Part shown: positions 56,501 to 61,823 of the stretch, piece by piece | Position numbering within the stretch: the first letter of the stretch is position 1 | Layout: each line of letters opens with the position of its first letter | Made by a program: the position numbers and the translations under genes | From: Dallia pectoralis | Taxonomy: Eukaryota; Chordata; Actinopteri; Esociformes; Umbridae | DNA length: 64,000 nt | NCBI GenBank assembly: GCA_029465975.1 | Contig: CM055757.1 | Span: 5,516,951-5,580,950, forward strand | Direction of reading: 5' to 3' | The notes under the pieces: model-generated | Told to the model about the DNA's origin: nothing | Databases searched by the model: none | The model's input: only the letters and a program-made list of their open reading frames with translations

Positions 56501-57060
56501 TCTGTCAGCTGGTCTCATAGCTGCAATATGGCGGAGCTTTGGTGTGTGTCAGTATGTGGGCGAATCACAGCCGGCCCACGTCTGCCTGTGTCGGATCTGT
56601 TACTCGGCTCTGTCTGCTCTGTTATGTATCGCCGGTAGACAGCAGAGCTCTCCACTCCCTGGTGGACAGAGTTGCCGGAACCACTGGGCGGTCCGATCTG
56701 AAAGACACAGCGACTTGGACCTAGATCCTCCGTGTCTCCATGGGCCCCGGGCCGGTTCAGTTAGTTCTCTGTCCGCTCTACAGATTAGTTTCGAAGCCAC
56801 TTTGGAAGTCTCTCCTTAGTTGCTGTAATTAGCTTAACTGTTGACGAGCTGCTGGCTTAAGAGGTTCTGATTTGAAGTGGTCACAGACAAACACAGGAGG
56901 GGTCCTCCTGCAACCATGTTTTATTGTTTGTTGATATGTCATGTTTGTGTGTCTGTCTGTCTGTCTGCGTGCTCCGAGAGTTGCTTGCTTTTAACGATCT
57001 TTGTTTCTCACACCTTTTCGCTCCCACACTGAAATACACGTATTCTCTCTAACATTTGCG

Positions 57061-57133
<73 letters not shown>

Positions 57134-60100
57134 TGCTGATCAACTGTTTTGCTGGTGAGGAGGACAGCTCCCGTAGAGACTTCTTCTGCGGCATTATAGA
57201 ACCAATGGCAGCAGCGGTCTGATATGGTATTTATCTGTGAAGATGCACTCTCAGCTAGGGTTTAGCTCTGTGCACTCTCAGCTAGGGTTTAGCTCTGTGC
57301 ACTCTCAGCTAGGGTTTAGCTCTGTGCACTCTCAGCTAGGGTTTAGCTCTGTGCACTCTCAGCTAGGGTTTAGCTCTGTGCACTCTCAGCTAGGGTTTAG
57401 CTCTGTGCACTCTCAGCTAGGGTTTAGCTCTGTGCACTCTCAGCTAGGGTTTAGCTCTGTGCACTCTCTGCTAGGGTTTAGCTCTGTGCACTCTCAGCTA
57501 GGGTTTAGCTCTGTGCACTCTCAGCTAGGGTTTAGCTCTTTAGTCTCGTCAGCCTGTTATGTCAATCAATGCAGATTTAGTTTTCATATCACATTCGTTA
57601 TGTCTCTCCGTAAAAAGACAAAAGTCATTCTAAGTCGTTATGTCTCCACATGACCCTCTACTCTGGCGTTGTCTAGCCTGTCCTGTTTCTCTCTACCGCC
57701 CCCTGCAGAGCGTGGACACTGTGTGCACGCTGTACCACACTTTCCAGGAGGGCTCGGGAGGCTTAATGGAGGGCCAAAAGGCCCCCCCGTCACCCGGGGC
57801 CAACCCCATCCTGGTCCGGCCCTGCCCCCGACACATGAGCCCCACTGAGAGGCTCCGCAAGGTCATCCAGGAGCTGGTGGACACGGAGAAGTCCTACGTC
57901 AAGGTACTGGTTCACGCCGTCATTCTGGATAACGGGTAGTCCGTGGTCTGTTTGCAATGCATCGTGGGTAGGAGCGCCTATGTGTCTCTGAGCTGGGCGT
58001 TATTGTTTCTGCTCAGCTACACACAGACTCATCACTCAGATGCCAGGAACAAGTCAGCTCTGAATCTCCGCCCGGTACTCTGAGCGCATATAGAGCTCCT
58101 GCCATTATCCCCATTGTGTCGTCATAATGGCTGTCAGAGGAGTTGGACTGATCAGTCCGCAGCCTTACATTACGCCCTGTCACTTCCCTCGGTCTCTGTC
58201 ACATCCCTCGGTCTCTGTCGCTCTGTCACTCCCCTCGCTCTCTGTCGCTCTGTCACTCCCCTCGCTCTCTGTCACTCCCCTCGCTCTCTGTCGCTCTGTC
58301 ACTCCCCTCGCTCTCTGTCGCTCTGTCACTCCCCTCGCTCTCTGTCGCTCTGTCACTCCCCTCGCTCTCTGTCGCTCTGTCACTTCCCTGGCTCTCTGTC
58401 ACTCCCCTCGCTCTCTGTCGCTCTGTCACTCCCCTCGCTCTCTGTCGCTCTGTCACTCCCCTCGCTCTCTGTCGCTCCCCTCGCTCTCTGTCGCTCTGTC
58501 ACTCCCCTCGCTCTCTGTCGCTCTGTCACTCCCCTCGCTCTGTCGCTCTGTCACTCCCCTCGCTCTCTGTCACTCCCCTCGCTCTCTGTCGCTCTGTCAC
58601 TCCCCTCGCTCTCTGTCACTCCCCTCGCTCTCTGTCACTCCCCTCGCTCTCTGTCACTCCCCTCGCTCTCTGTCGCTCTGTCACTCCCCTCGCTCTCTGT
58701 CGCTCTGTCACTCCCCTCGCTCTCTGTCGCTCTGTCACTCCCCTCGCTCTCTGTCACTCCCCTCGCTCTCTGTCGCTCTGTCACTCCCCTCGCTCTCTGT
58801 CGCTCTGTCACTCCCCTCGCTCTCTGTCGCTCCCTCGCTCTCTGTCGCTCTGTCACTCCCCTCGCTCTCTGTCGCTCTGTCACTCCCCTCGCTCTGTCGC
58901 TCTGTCACTCCCCTCGCTCTCTGTCGCTCTGTCACTCCCCTCGCTCTCTGTCGCTCTGTCACTCCCTCGCTCTCTGTCGCTCTGTCACTCCCCTCGCTCT
59001 CTGTCGCTCTGTCACTCCCCTCGCTCTCTGTCGCTCTGTCACTTCCCTCGCTCTCTGTCGCTCTGTCACTTCCCTCGCTCTCTGTCACTCCCCTCGCTCT
59101 CTGTCGCTCTGTCACTCCCCTCGCTCTCTGTCGCTCTGTCACTCCCCTCGCTCTCTGTCACTCCCCTCGCTCTCTGTCGCTCCCGTCGCTCACTGTCGCT
59201 CTCTGACGCTCACTGTTGCTCTGTCACTCCCCTCGCTCTCTGTCGCTCTGTCACTTCCCTCGGTCTCTGTCGCTCTGTCACTCCCCTCACACTCTGTCAC
59301 TCCCCTCGCTCTCTGTCGCTCTGTCACTCCCCTCGCTCTCTGTCGCTCTGTCACTCCCCTCGCTCTCTGTCGCTCTGTCACTCCCCTCGCTCTCTGTCAC
59401 TCCCCTCGCTCTCTGTCTCTCCCCTCGCTCTCTGTCGCTCTGTCATTCCCCTCGCTCTCTGTCGCTCTGTCACTCCCCTCGCTCTCTGTCGCTCTGTCAC
59501 CCCCTCGCTCTCTGTCGCTCTGTCACTCCCCTCGCTCTCTGTCGCTCTGTCACTCCCGTCGCTCTCTGTCGCTCTGTCACTCCCCTCGCACTCTGTCACT
59601 CCCCTCGCTCTCTGTCGCTCTGTGCTTCTCTCGTTTTATCTTCTCCCCTGGTGACAGTGGGTGGGTGATCTGTAGGTGCGTCTTCTGCGTTGGCTGTGAG
59701 CATTTGTCTGCGTTGTGCTGTGTCTGCTGAACGGCCCGGGCCGTATATCAGCATAATGACGCTGGCCCGGTTACGCTCTAATATGCCACAGCCTCATAAA
59801 AACCCAGAGGGAGACGGGGGAGATTAGAGAAGCTCTGGGCAGTGGGTGGAGGAACACTTGATTCTGAACCGTTTGGTGTGGTTGTGTACGACACTGGAAC
59901 CGGTGTGGTCAGTGTTATCTCACTCTGTCTGTGTTCCTCCTCCAGGACCTGAGCTGCCTGTTTGAGATCTACCTGAAACCACTGCAGAATGAGACCTTCC
60001 TCACCCTGGATGAGGTAGGGGGAAGAGTCCAACGGTCGGGGGAGGGGGTGCATTTCCTCTCAGGACTTCTCCTTTTTTAGTCCCCTACTCAAACAGGATC

Positions 60101-61823
60101 GGTTCGTTTCCCGTTGTATCTTGTCAGTGTTCTTGTTATTAATCAATTGGGTCTTTTGTCATGTTAGGGTTAGTCCTTTCGTATCAGACACATCGCTAGC
60201 CTAGTGAGCATTTGCGTGACCTCAACCTGACCCCGGGTCTCCAAACAACACTCTCACAGGAGAGATCCGTCGATATCCGTCGGACCGGGCTGATTAAAAG
60301 TCCATTAGCGGACACTCGAATGTGTCTAAGCACACGGTGGGCAAGAGAGCACGACACCCTGAACCTTTTAATGATGGCGTGGGAGAGCGAGGAGGAGGAG
60401 AGAGACGGATATACCGTATTAGAGATGGGAAGTGTGAGAGGCGGCTCTCTCTAAGTGCCTCTGCACCTGAGACTGTTAACGAGGGACTGACTGCTGTATA
60501 GACATGTCTATCTCTGTCTCACTGTGTGGTCTCCACCTATAGATGGACAGTCTGTATAGACATGTCTATCTCTGTCTCACTGTGTGGTCTCCACCCTCCA
60601 CCTATAGATGGACAGTCTGTATAGACATGTCTATCTCTGTCTCACTGTGTGGTCTCCACCCTCCACCTATAGATGGACAGTCTGTATAGACATGTCTATC
60701 TCTGTCTCACTGTGTGGTCTCTACCCTCCACCTATAGATGGACAGTCTGTATAGACATCTCTGTCTCACTGTGTGGTCTCCACCCTCCACCTATAGATGG
60801 ACAGTCTTATAGACATCTCTGTCTCATTGTGTGGTCTCCACCCTCCACCTATAGATGGACAGTCTGTATAGACATCTCTGTCTCACTGTGTGGTCTCTAC
60901 CCTCCACCTATAGATGGACAGTCTGTTTAGACATCTCTGTCTCATTGTGTGGTCTCCACCCTCCACCTATAGATGGACAGTCTGTATAGACATCTCTGTC
61001 TCACTGTGTGGTCTCCACCCTCCACCTATAGATGGACAGTCTGTATAGACATGTCTATCTCTGTCTCACTGTGTGGTCTCTACCCTCCACCTATAGATGG
61101 ACAGTCTGTTCGGCAGCCTGCCAGAGATGTTGGACTTCCAGAGGGTCTTTCTGCAAACGCTGGAGGAGAGAATCGCCTCCTCCCCTGACTTCAGCATGTT
61201 GGAGACACCTCTGCAGTTTAAGGTACAGCAGCAGAAACGCACACACACACACACGTACAGCAGCGGGCACACACACACATGTACAGCAGCAGGAACGCAT
61301 ACACACACACATGTAGAGCAGCAGGAACGCATACACACACACATGTACAGCAGCAGGAACGCACACACACACACATGTACAGCAGCAGAAACGCCCACAT
61401 ACACACACACGTACAGCAGCAGGAACGCACACATACACACACATGTAGAGCAGCAGGAACGCACACATACACACACATGTAGAGCAGCAGGAACGCACAC
61501 ATACACGTACAGCAGCAGGAACGCACACATACACACACATGTAGAGCAGCAGGAACGCACACATACACACATACACGTACAGCAGCAGGAACGCACACAT
61601 ACACACACACACGTACAGCACCAGGAACGCACACACACACACATTTACAGCAGACGTGGGGTCTGTCTAAGCTTTCCCTAACACGCTGACACTCATTTAT
61701 CTCTCTGGTTCCAGAAGCTGCTGTTCTCTCTTGGTCGGTCCTTCCTGTACTATGCTGACCACTTCAAGCTCTACAGCGGTTTCTGTGCCAACCACATCAA
61801 GGTCCAGAAGGTTCTGGAGAGAG
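23576..61823 (+). CDS. tiam2: TIAM-family Rac GEF, probably TIAM2 (gene span, 3' end outside window)
   Basis: Fifteen exons with GT..AG borders and mutually consistent phases encode about 1,128 residues (numbering omits any RBD exon). Order: MGNSES N-myristoylation signal (Gly2, Ser6); Ser/Arg-rich N-terminus; PH-CC-Ex module at about 499-780 ([65 protein letters not shown]); PDZ at about 808-892 (FGFAVT loop, [13 protein letters not shown]); linker; start of the DH domain from about 1008 ([18 protein letters not shown]). TIAM proteins activate Rac1 at membranes; PH-CC-Ex targets them and binds scaffold partners, and the DH-PH pair catalyses nucleotide exchange. The N-terminus and PDZ sequence favour TIAM2 over TIAM1; the teleost a/b copy cannot be decided. 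The Ras-binding domain is not securely located. The DH domain is cut by the right edge, so the second PH domain and stop codon are not in view. Confidence 0.9.
24716..26692. repeat. 2-kb minisatellite with 40-bp and 31-bp units, starting at an exon donor
   Basis: Units are tttactagtctgtctgtttg plus ttctgggtcccagtgccacg (40) and a form lacking the tgtttgttc part (31), mixed in irregular order. Variation at ggtcagg/gttctgg and cacg/cata/caca makes sub-families. The first unit is within ten bases of the exon 1 donor. Confidence 0.97.
26693..28011. other. Intron sequence; nothing recognised
   Basis: AT-rich stretch at 27240-27370 with TTAATTATGCAT-like motifs could be a conserved noncoding element; unproven. 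Confidence 0.4.
28012..28233. repeat. 13-bp minisatellite, 17 copies
   Basis: Unit gatagggcagtct, perfect or nearly so. Confidence 0.97.
28844..29530. repeat. Approximately 35-37-bp minisatellite abutting the exon 2 acceptor
   Basis: Unit tctctatgacctcttcacac plus tacctcaccccacactc. The last unit changes from tatgacctcttcac to tatgaccttta and is followed at once by the acceptor AG. Confidence 0.95.
29533..30007 (+). CDS. tiam2: tiam2 coding exon 2 (start of PH-CC-Ex)
   Basis: Entered in phase 0 after acceptor ctttaag and left in phase 1 before gtgagt; residues 379-537. It carries the conserved block [11 protein letters not shown], an acidic Ser/Gly-rich spacer, then the first strands of the N-terminal PH domain from about residue 499 (RRAGWLSF...[13 protein letters not shown]). 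This PH belongs to the TIAM PH-CC-Ex module that targets the protein to membrane and scaffolds. The exon lies directly against a 0.7-kb minisatellite whose last unit supplies the polypyrimidine tract. Confidence 0.9.
30071..30280. repeat. About 61-bp tandem repeat, 3.5 copies, in intron 2
   Basis: Repeats gaaccttgaatactgtagat and tctgtgtctagaaacattca. Confidence 0.9.
30638..30810 (+). CDS. tiam2: tiam2 coding exon 3 (PH domain core)
   Basis: Acceptor ccttcag and donor gtgaga; the exon completes the split glycine codon and ends in phase 0 (residues 537-594). [10 protein letters not shown], then [19 protein letters not shown] and [16 protein letters not shown], are close to the TIAM PH-n strands beta2 to beta7. 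One of the best conserved parts of the gene. Confidence 0.95.
30811..31888 (+). other. tiam2: Intron between exons 3 and 4
   Basis: Contains a four-copy short repeat at 31000-31090 (cctgtgaagcagatgggttt variants) and a small (GAT)n-like tract near 31655. Nothing else recognised. Confidence 0.6.
31889..32113 (+). CDS. tiam2: tiam2 coding exon 4 (PH C-terminal helix and coiled coil)
   Basis: Acceptor cgtatcccaag and donor gtgagg, phase 0 to 0, residues 595-669. [18 protein letters not shown] is the C-terminal helix of the PH domain. [18 protein letters not shown] and [11 protein letters not shown] form the start of the family coiled coil. Highly conserved. Confidence 0.95.
32114..34177 (+). 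other. tiam2: Intron between exons 4 and 5
   Basis: CA tracts at 33356-33389 and 34023-34048 and a three-copy repeat of aactaacctgtccataatat at about 33617-33715. No coding sequence recognised. Confidence 0.6.
34178..34363 (+). CDS. tiam2: tiam2 coding exon 5 (coiled coil / Ex region)
   Basis: Acceptor ctctctacag and donor gtgagt, phase 0 to 0, residues 670-731. Begins [19 protein letters not shown], continues [20 protein letters not shown] and ends [16 protein letters not shown], all hallmark TIAM Ex-region sequence. The next intron is only 173 bases. Confidence 0.95.
34421..34508. repeat. 16-bp repeat inside a 173-bp intron
   Basis: Unit cagccctgcttcatca, five full copies plus a partial; it takes up half of the intron between exons 5 and 6. 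Confidence 0.95.
34537..34683 (+). CDS. tiam2: tiam2 coding exon 6 (end of Ex region)
   Basis: Acceptor tgtgctcag and donor gtaccc, phase 0 to 0, residues 732-780. [19 protein letters not shown] and [20 protein letters not shown] match the end of the TIAM PH-CC-Ex module and its basic tail. The donor is less perfect than the others (gtaccc), but the exon boundary fits the family. Confidence 0.92.
34781..35133. repeat. 17-bp G-rich minisatellite, about 21 copies
   Basis: Unit cccgggtggtggtggtg, with a block of four gcggtgg variants at about 34937-34998. All six frames stay open, giving artefactual Pro/His/Thr- and Gly/Val-rich frames. Confidence 0.97.
35134..36568. other. Intron sequence; one small repeat
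   Basis: Three copies of ctggagggtctctaccgtta at 36018-36107; otherwise nothing recognised. Confidence 0.5.
36569..37195. repeat. 52-bp minisatellite, 12 near-identical copies
   Basis: Unit tgtggtgatatagcacgtca, ttataacagtctattccagc, cctaattcaggg. Copies differ at only one or two sites except the last, suggesting recent spread or homogenisation. Confidence 0.97.
37551..37937. repeat. 23-bp minisatellite, about 17 copies
   Basis: Unit agagcggcgtgttgaacccc plus ggt; a second type with gtcgtgccac forms the right part. Confidence 0.96.
38459..38515 (+). CDS. tiam2: tiam2 coding exon 7 (linker before the RBD)
   Basis: Short 19-codon exon (residues 781-799) with acceptor tctctgtctcgcag and donor gtgagt, phase 0 to 0. 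It begins IFESDEGG, corresponding to the IFDSS-type start of the TIAM linker after the Ex region, and ends PATGSE. It is too short for homology alone to be strong; splice sites and phase carry much of the case. Confidence 0.75.
38516..39391 (+). other. Intron sequence, AT-rich, nothing recognised
   Basis: I looked here for the Ras-binding-domain exon and did not find it. Confidence 0.5.
39392..40804. repeat. 1.4-kb TGGTC/TGGAG-type satellite array
   Basis: Built from ggtctggtctggtggagt and ggtgtggtctggtggagt (18-bp and related lengths), then a block with ggggtgctctggtctagt. Sub-blocks appear twice (around 40250-40380 and 40620-40790), indicating segmental duplication inside the array. Confidence 0.96.
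40838..40967. repeat. 16-bp repeat, about 8 copies
   Basis: Unit cgtccctgcctccgta with cctacgg and agggccctg variants. Confidence 0.93.
40968..42831 (+). other. Intron sequence; dispersed repeat fragment only
   Basis: No exon matching the expected Ras-binding domain was found. A poly-T/GGAG segment and a duplicated gttgggtctttt(t)gaggcgaacct unit lie near 41475-41525. Confidence 0.45.
41925..42080. mobile_element. Degraded dispersed fish repeat fragment
   Basis: Includes ttgagcaaggcacttaaccc and a downstream block typical of short dispersed repeats in fish genomes. Diverged, with no ends seen. Confidence 0.4.
42832..42964. repeat. 11-bp minisatellite, 12 copies
   Basis: Unit ctgtggcgttg, perfect. 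Confidence 0.97.
43717..43809 (+). CDS. Candidate tiam2 exon (possible 3' half of the Ras-binding domain)
   Basis: Acceptor gttcccctaccacag, donor gtgagc, 31 codons, phase 0 to 0, so it fits between exon 7 and the PDZ exons. It begins [11 protein letters not shown] and ends in V just before YCDDVFP. This aligns loosely with the end of the TIAM RBD (a QLEP...LRKL...V pattern). Similarity is low and the upstream RBD half is missing, so it may be a diverged RBD exon or a chance open stretch. Confidence 0.4.
43960..44032 (+). CDS. tiam2: tiam2 coding exon 8 (RBD-PDZ junction)
   Basis: Acceptor tttttctttttcgcag and donor gtgagt, phase 0 in and phase 1 out, residues 800-824. [15 protein letters not shown] matches the TIAM segment leading into PDZ, and TGDFG is the start of the carboxylate-binding loop. 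The phase-1 break inside the FGFA motif is matched exactly by the next exon. Confidence 0.88.
44145..44234 (+). CDS. tiam2: tiam2 coding exon 9 (PDZ domain, first half)
   Basis: Acceptor gggttgtcag and donor gtacgt, phase 1 to 1. Joined to the previous exon it reads [19 protein letters not shown] then [14 protein letters not shown]: the PDZ carboxylate loop, beta2, and the typical 'V..G.A...G' turn. In TIAM proteins this domain binds C-terminal tails of cell-surface and adhesion proteins; ligand choice cannot be read here. Confidence 0.92.
44327..44560 (+). CDS. tiam2: tiam2 coding exon 10 (PDZ domain, second half, and linker)
   Basis: Acceptor gtttgtaacccag and donor gtgaga, phase 1 to 1. 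[27 protein letters not shown] and ESLQLTIRR complete the PDZ fold (helix 2 and the last strand). A Pro/Ser/Thr linker follows, then [13 protein letters not shown], matching the family SQLLEEFLDN segment. Confidence 0.93.
44561..45099 (+). other. Intron sequence; short CA/CG-type tract then nothing recognised
   Basis: A cacacacgcgcacacac tract follows the exon 10 donor. Confidence 0.55.
45100..45481. repeat. 38-bp minisatellite, 10 copies
   Basis: Unit gtattgctacaccttggcag plus gtgctgtttgttagcatg; only a few T/G differences among copies. Confidence 0.96.
45482..46916 (+). other. Intron sequence; nothing recognised
   Basis: No repeat or exon seen on either strand. Confidence 0.45.
46917..47567. 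repeat. 30-bp minisatellite, about 22 copies, close to exon 11
   Basis: Unit tatgtctataatagagccaa plus tggagtcgta, with ggatccgtat and ggagttgtat variants. Open on both strands because the unit is a multiple of three. Confidence 0.96.
47739..47830 (+). CDS. tiam2: tiam2 coding exon 11 (PDZ-DH linker)
   Basis: Acceptor gtctctctgcccag and donor gtaaga, phase 1 in and 0 out, 31 codons. It reads [18 protein letters not shown]..., echoing the family NDFSNVPDITTG linker. Low-complexity and poorly conserved, but phase, splice sites and the VPE/VPD motif support it. Confidence 0.82.
47831..49034 (+). other. Intron sequence; nothing recognised
   Basis: Small gcgcgcg stretch near 48045-48060. No exon seen. 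Confidence 0.45.
49035..49440. repeat. 47-bp minisatellite, about 9 copies
   Basis: Unit gtagtaggactgtagtttta, gtgagtaggctgtgttaagt, tggtgtt. Confidence 0.95.
49441..50379. repeat. 11-bp minisatellite with a 440-bp higher-order repeat
   Basis: About 85 copies of gtaggactgtg/gtaggcctgtg/gtagtcctgta. The order of variants from about 49510 is repeated 440 bases (40 units) later. Confidence 0.95.
50500..50590. repeat. GT-rich microsatellite
   Basis: Interrupted (GT)n with CTCTG and CTG breaks. Confidence 0.95.
50747..51056. repeat. 76-bp tandem repeat, 4 copies
   Basis: Unit starts gtaacatagtgacacacagc and ends cagtcatatcaaacag; copies almost identical. Confidence 0.95.
51297..51510. repeat. 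TG-rich array (tgtctgtgggtgtgctgtg type)
   Basis: Degenerate TG/CTG/GGG repeat. Confidence 0.93.
51511..54394 (+). other. Intron sequence; no supported exon
   Basis: Largest repeat-poor part of the intron between exons 11 and 12. An open stretch with an acceptor-like start (about 51750-51895) and a GC-rich open frame (52569-52952) have no recognisable protein. Confidence 0.45.
54395..54640. repeat. About 20-bp repeat (acagacagctggagggcagg)
   Basis: Roughly ten variable copies; purine-rich. Confidence 0.92.
54890..54982. repeat. Short tandem repeat of agaggctggcatactg
   Basis: Three copies with gatgatgat spacers. Confidence 0.85.
55197..55840. repeat. 24-bp G-rich minisatellite, about 26 copies
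   Basis: Unit ggtggactgtagagggggtg plus tggg, with deletion variants; runs of five G in most units. Confidence 0.96.
55841..57062 (+). other. Intron sequence; GT and GTCT tracts
   Basis: GT tract at 56322-56348 and (TGTC)n near 56950-56970. No exon recognised. Confidence 0.5.
57063..57131. repeat. (AC)34 microsatellite
   Basis: Uninterrupted AC. Confidence 0.98.
57244..57540. repeat. 27-bp minisatellite, 11 copies
   Basis: Unit gtgcactctcagctagggtt plus tagctct, near perfect. Confidence 0.97.
57709..57903 (+). CDS. tiam2: tiam2 coding exon 12 (start of DH domain)
   Basis: Acceptor taccgccccctgcag and donor gtactg, phase 0 to 0, 65 codons. It opens [13 protein letters not shown] (family SAEQITALCRSF), passes through a Pro-rich stretch and ends [18 protein letters not shown], the first DH helix (CR1), whose Glu contacts Rac switch 1 in DH-type GEFs. 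An AGAG at the acceptor offers a second site 2 bases downstream, but only 57709 keeps frame. Confidence 0.95.
58180..59626. repeat. 1.4-kb CT-rich array (ctctgtcactcccctcgctctctgtcg type)
   Basis: Mainly two modules, cgctctgtcactcccct and cgctctctgt, in varying order. Strong pyrimidine bias on this strand. It fills the intron between exons 12 and 13. Confidence 0.96.
59946..60014 (+). CDS. tiam2: tiam2 coding exon 13 (DH domain)
   Basis: Acceptor gttcctcctccag and donor gtaggg, phase 0 to 0, 23 codons: [19 protein letters not shown] then TLDE. Nearly identical to the TIAM DH segment after the first helix. The upstream intron is filled by a 1.4-kb CT-rich array that ends about 320 bases before this exon. 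Confidence 0.95.
60015..60494 (+). other. Intron sequence between exon 13 and the acceptor-like array
   Basis: No repeat except the lead-in to the next array. Confidence 0.5.
60495..61096. repeat. 59/65-bp minisatellite carrying copies of the exon 14 acceptor
   Basis: Each unit contains ctccacctatag followed by atggacagtctgt, identical to the real exon 14 junction, then tatagacat(gtctat)ctctgtctcac and tgtgtggtctc. About nine such copies precede the true one; one (near 60810) has lost a base (agtctta) and one (near 60920) reads tgtttag. Confidence 0.96.
61097..61222 (+). CDS. tiam2: tiam2 coding exon 14 (DH domain), flanked by splice-site-like arrays
   Basis: Acceptor ctccacctatag and donor gtacag, phase 0 to 0, 42 codons: [42 protein letters not shown], a clear TIAM DH match. 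The acceptor and first 13 exon bases recur about nine times in the array upstream (60495-61096), and the donor's intronic bases recur in the array downstream (61223-61655). The copy at 61097 is the only one that runs on into conserved coding sequence. Confidence 0.95.
61223..61655. repeat. Array of gtacagcagcagg and CA-rich units after the exon 14 donor
   Basis: The first intronic bases are gtacagcagcagaaacgc. Copies of gtacagcagcaggaacgc or gtagagcagcaggaacgc separated by acacac tracts follow, at least ten of them. Confidence 0.94.
61715..61823 (+). CDS. tiam2: tiam2 coding exon 15 (DH domain; last exon in window)
   Basis: Acceptor ctctctggttccag and donor gtatgt, phase 0 in and 1 out. [29 protein letters not shown] and VQKVLER match the TIAM DH core. 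The next exon, which would complete a G-initial codon, is not found before the right edge, so DH is incomplete here. Confidence 0.95.

Noticed and set aside
58114..59730. 538-codon Ser/Leu/Pro-rich open frame
   Set aside because: Entirely within the CT-rich array; parallel open frames exist in the other frames and strand.
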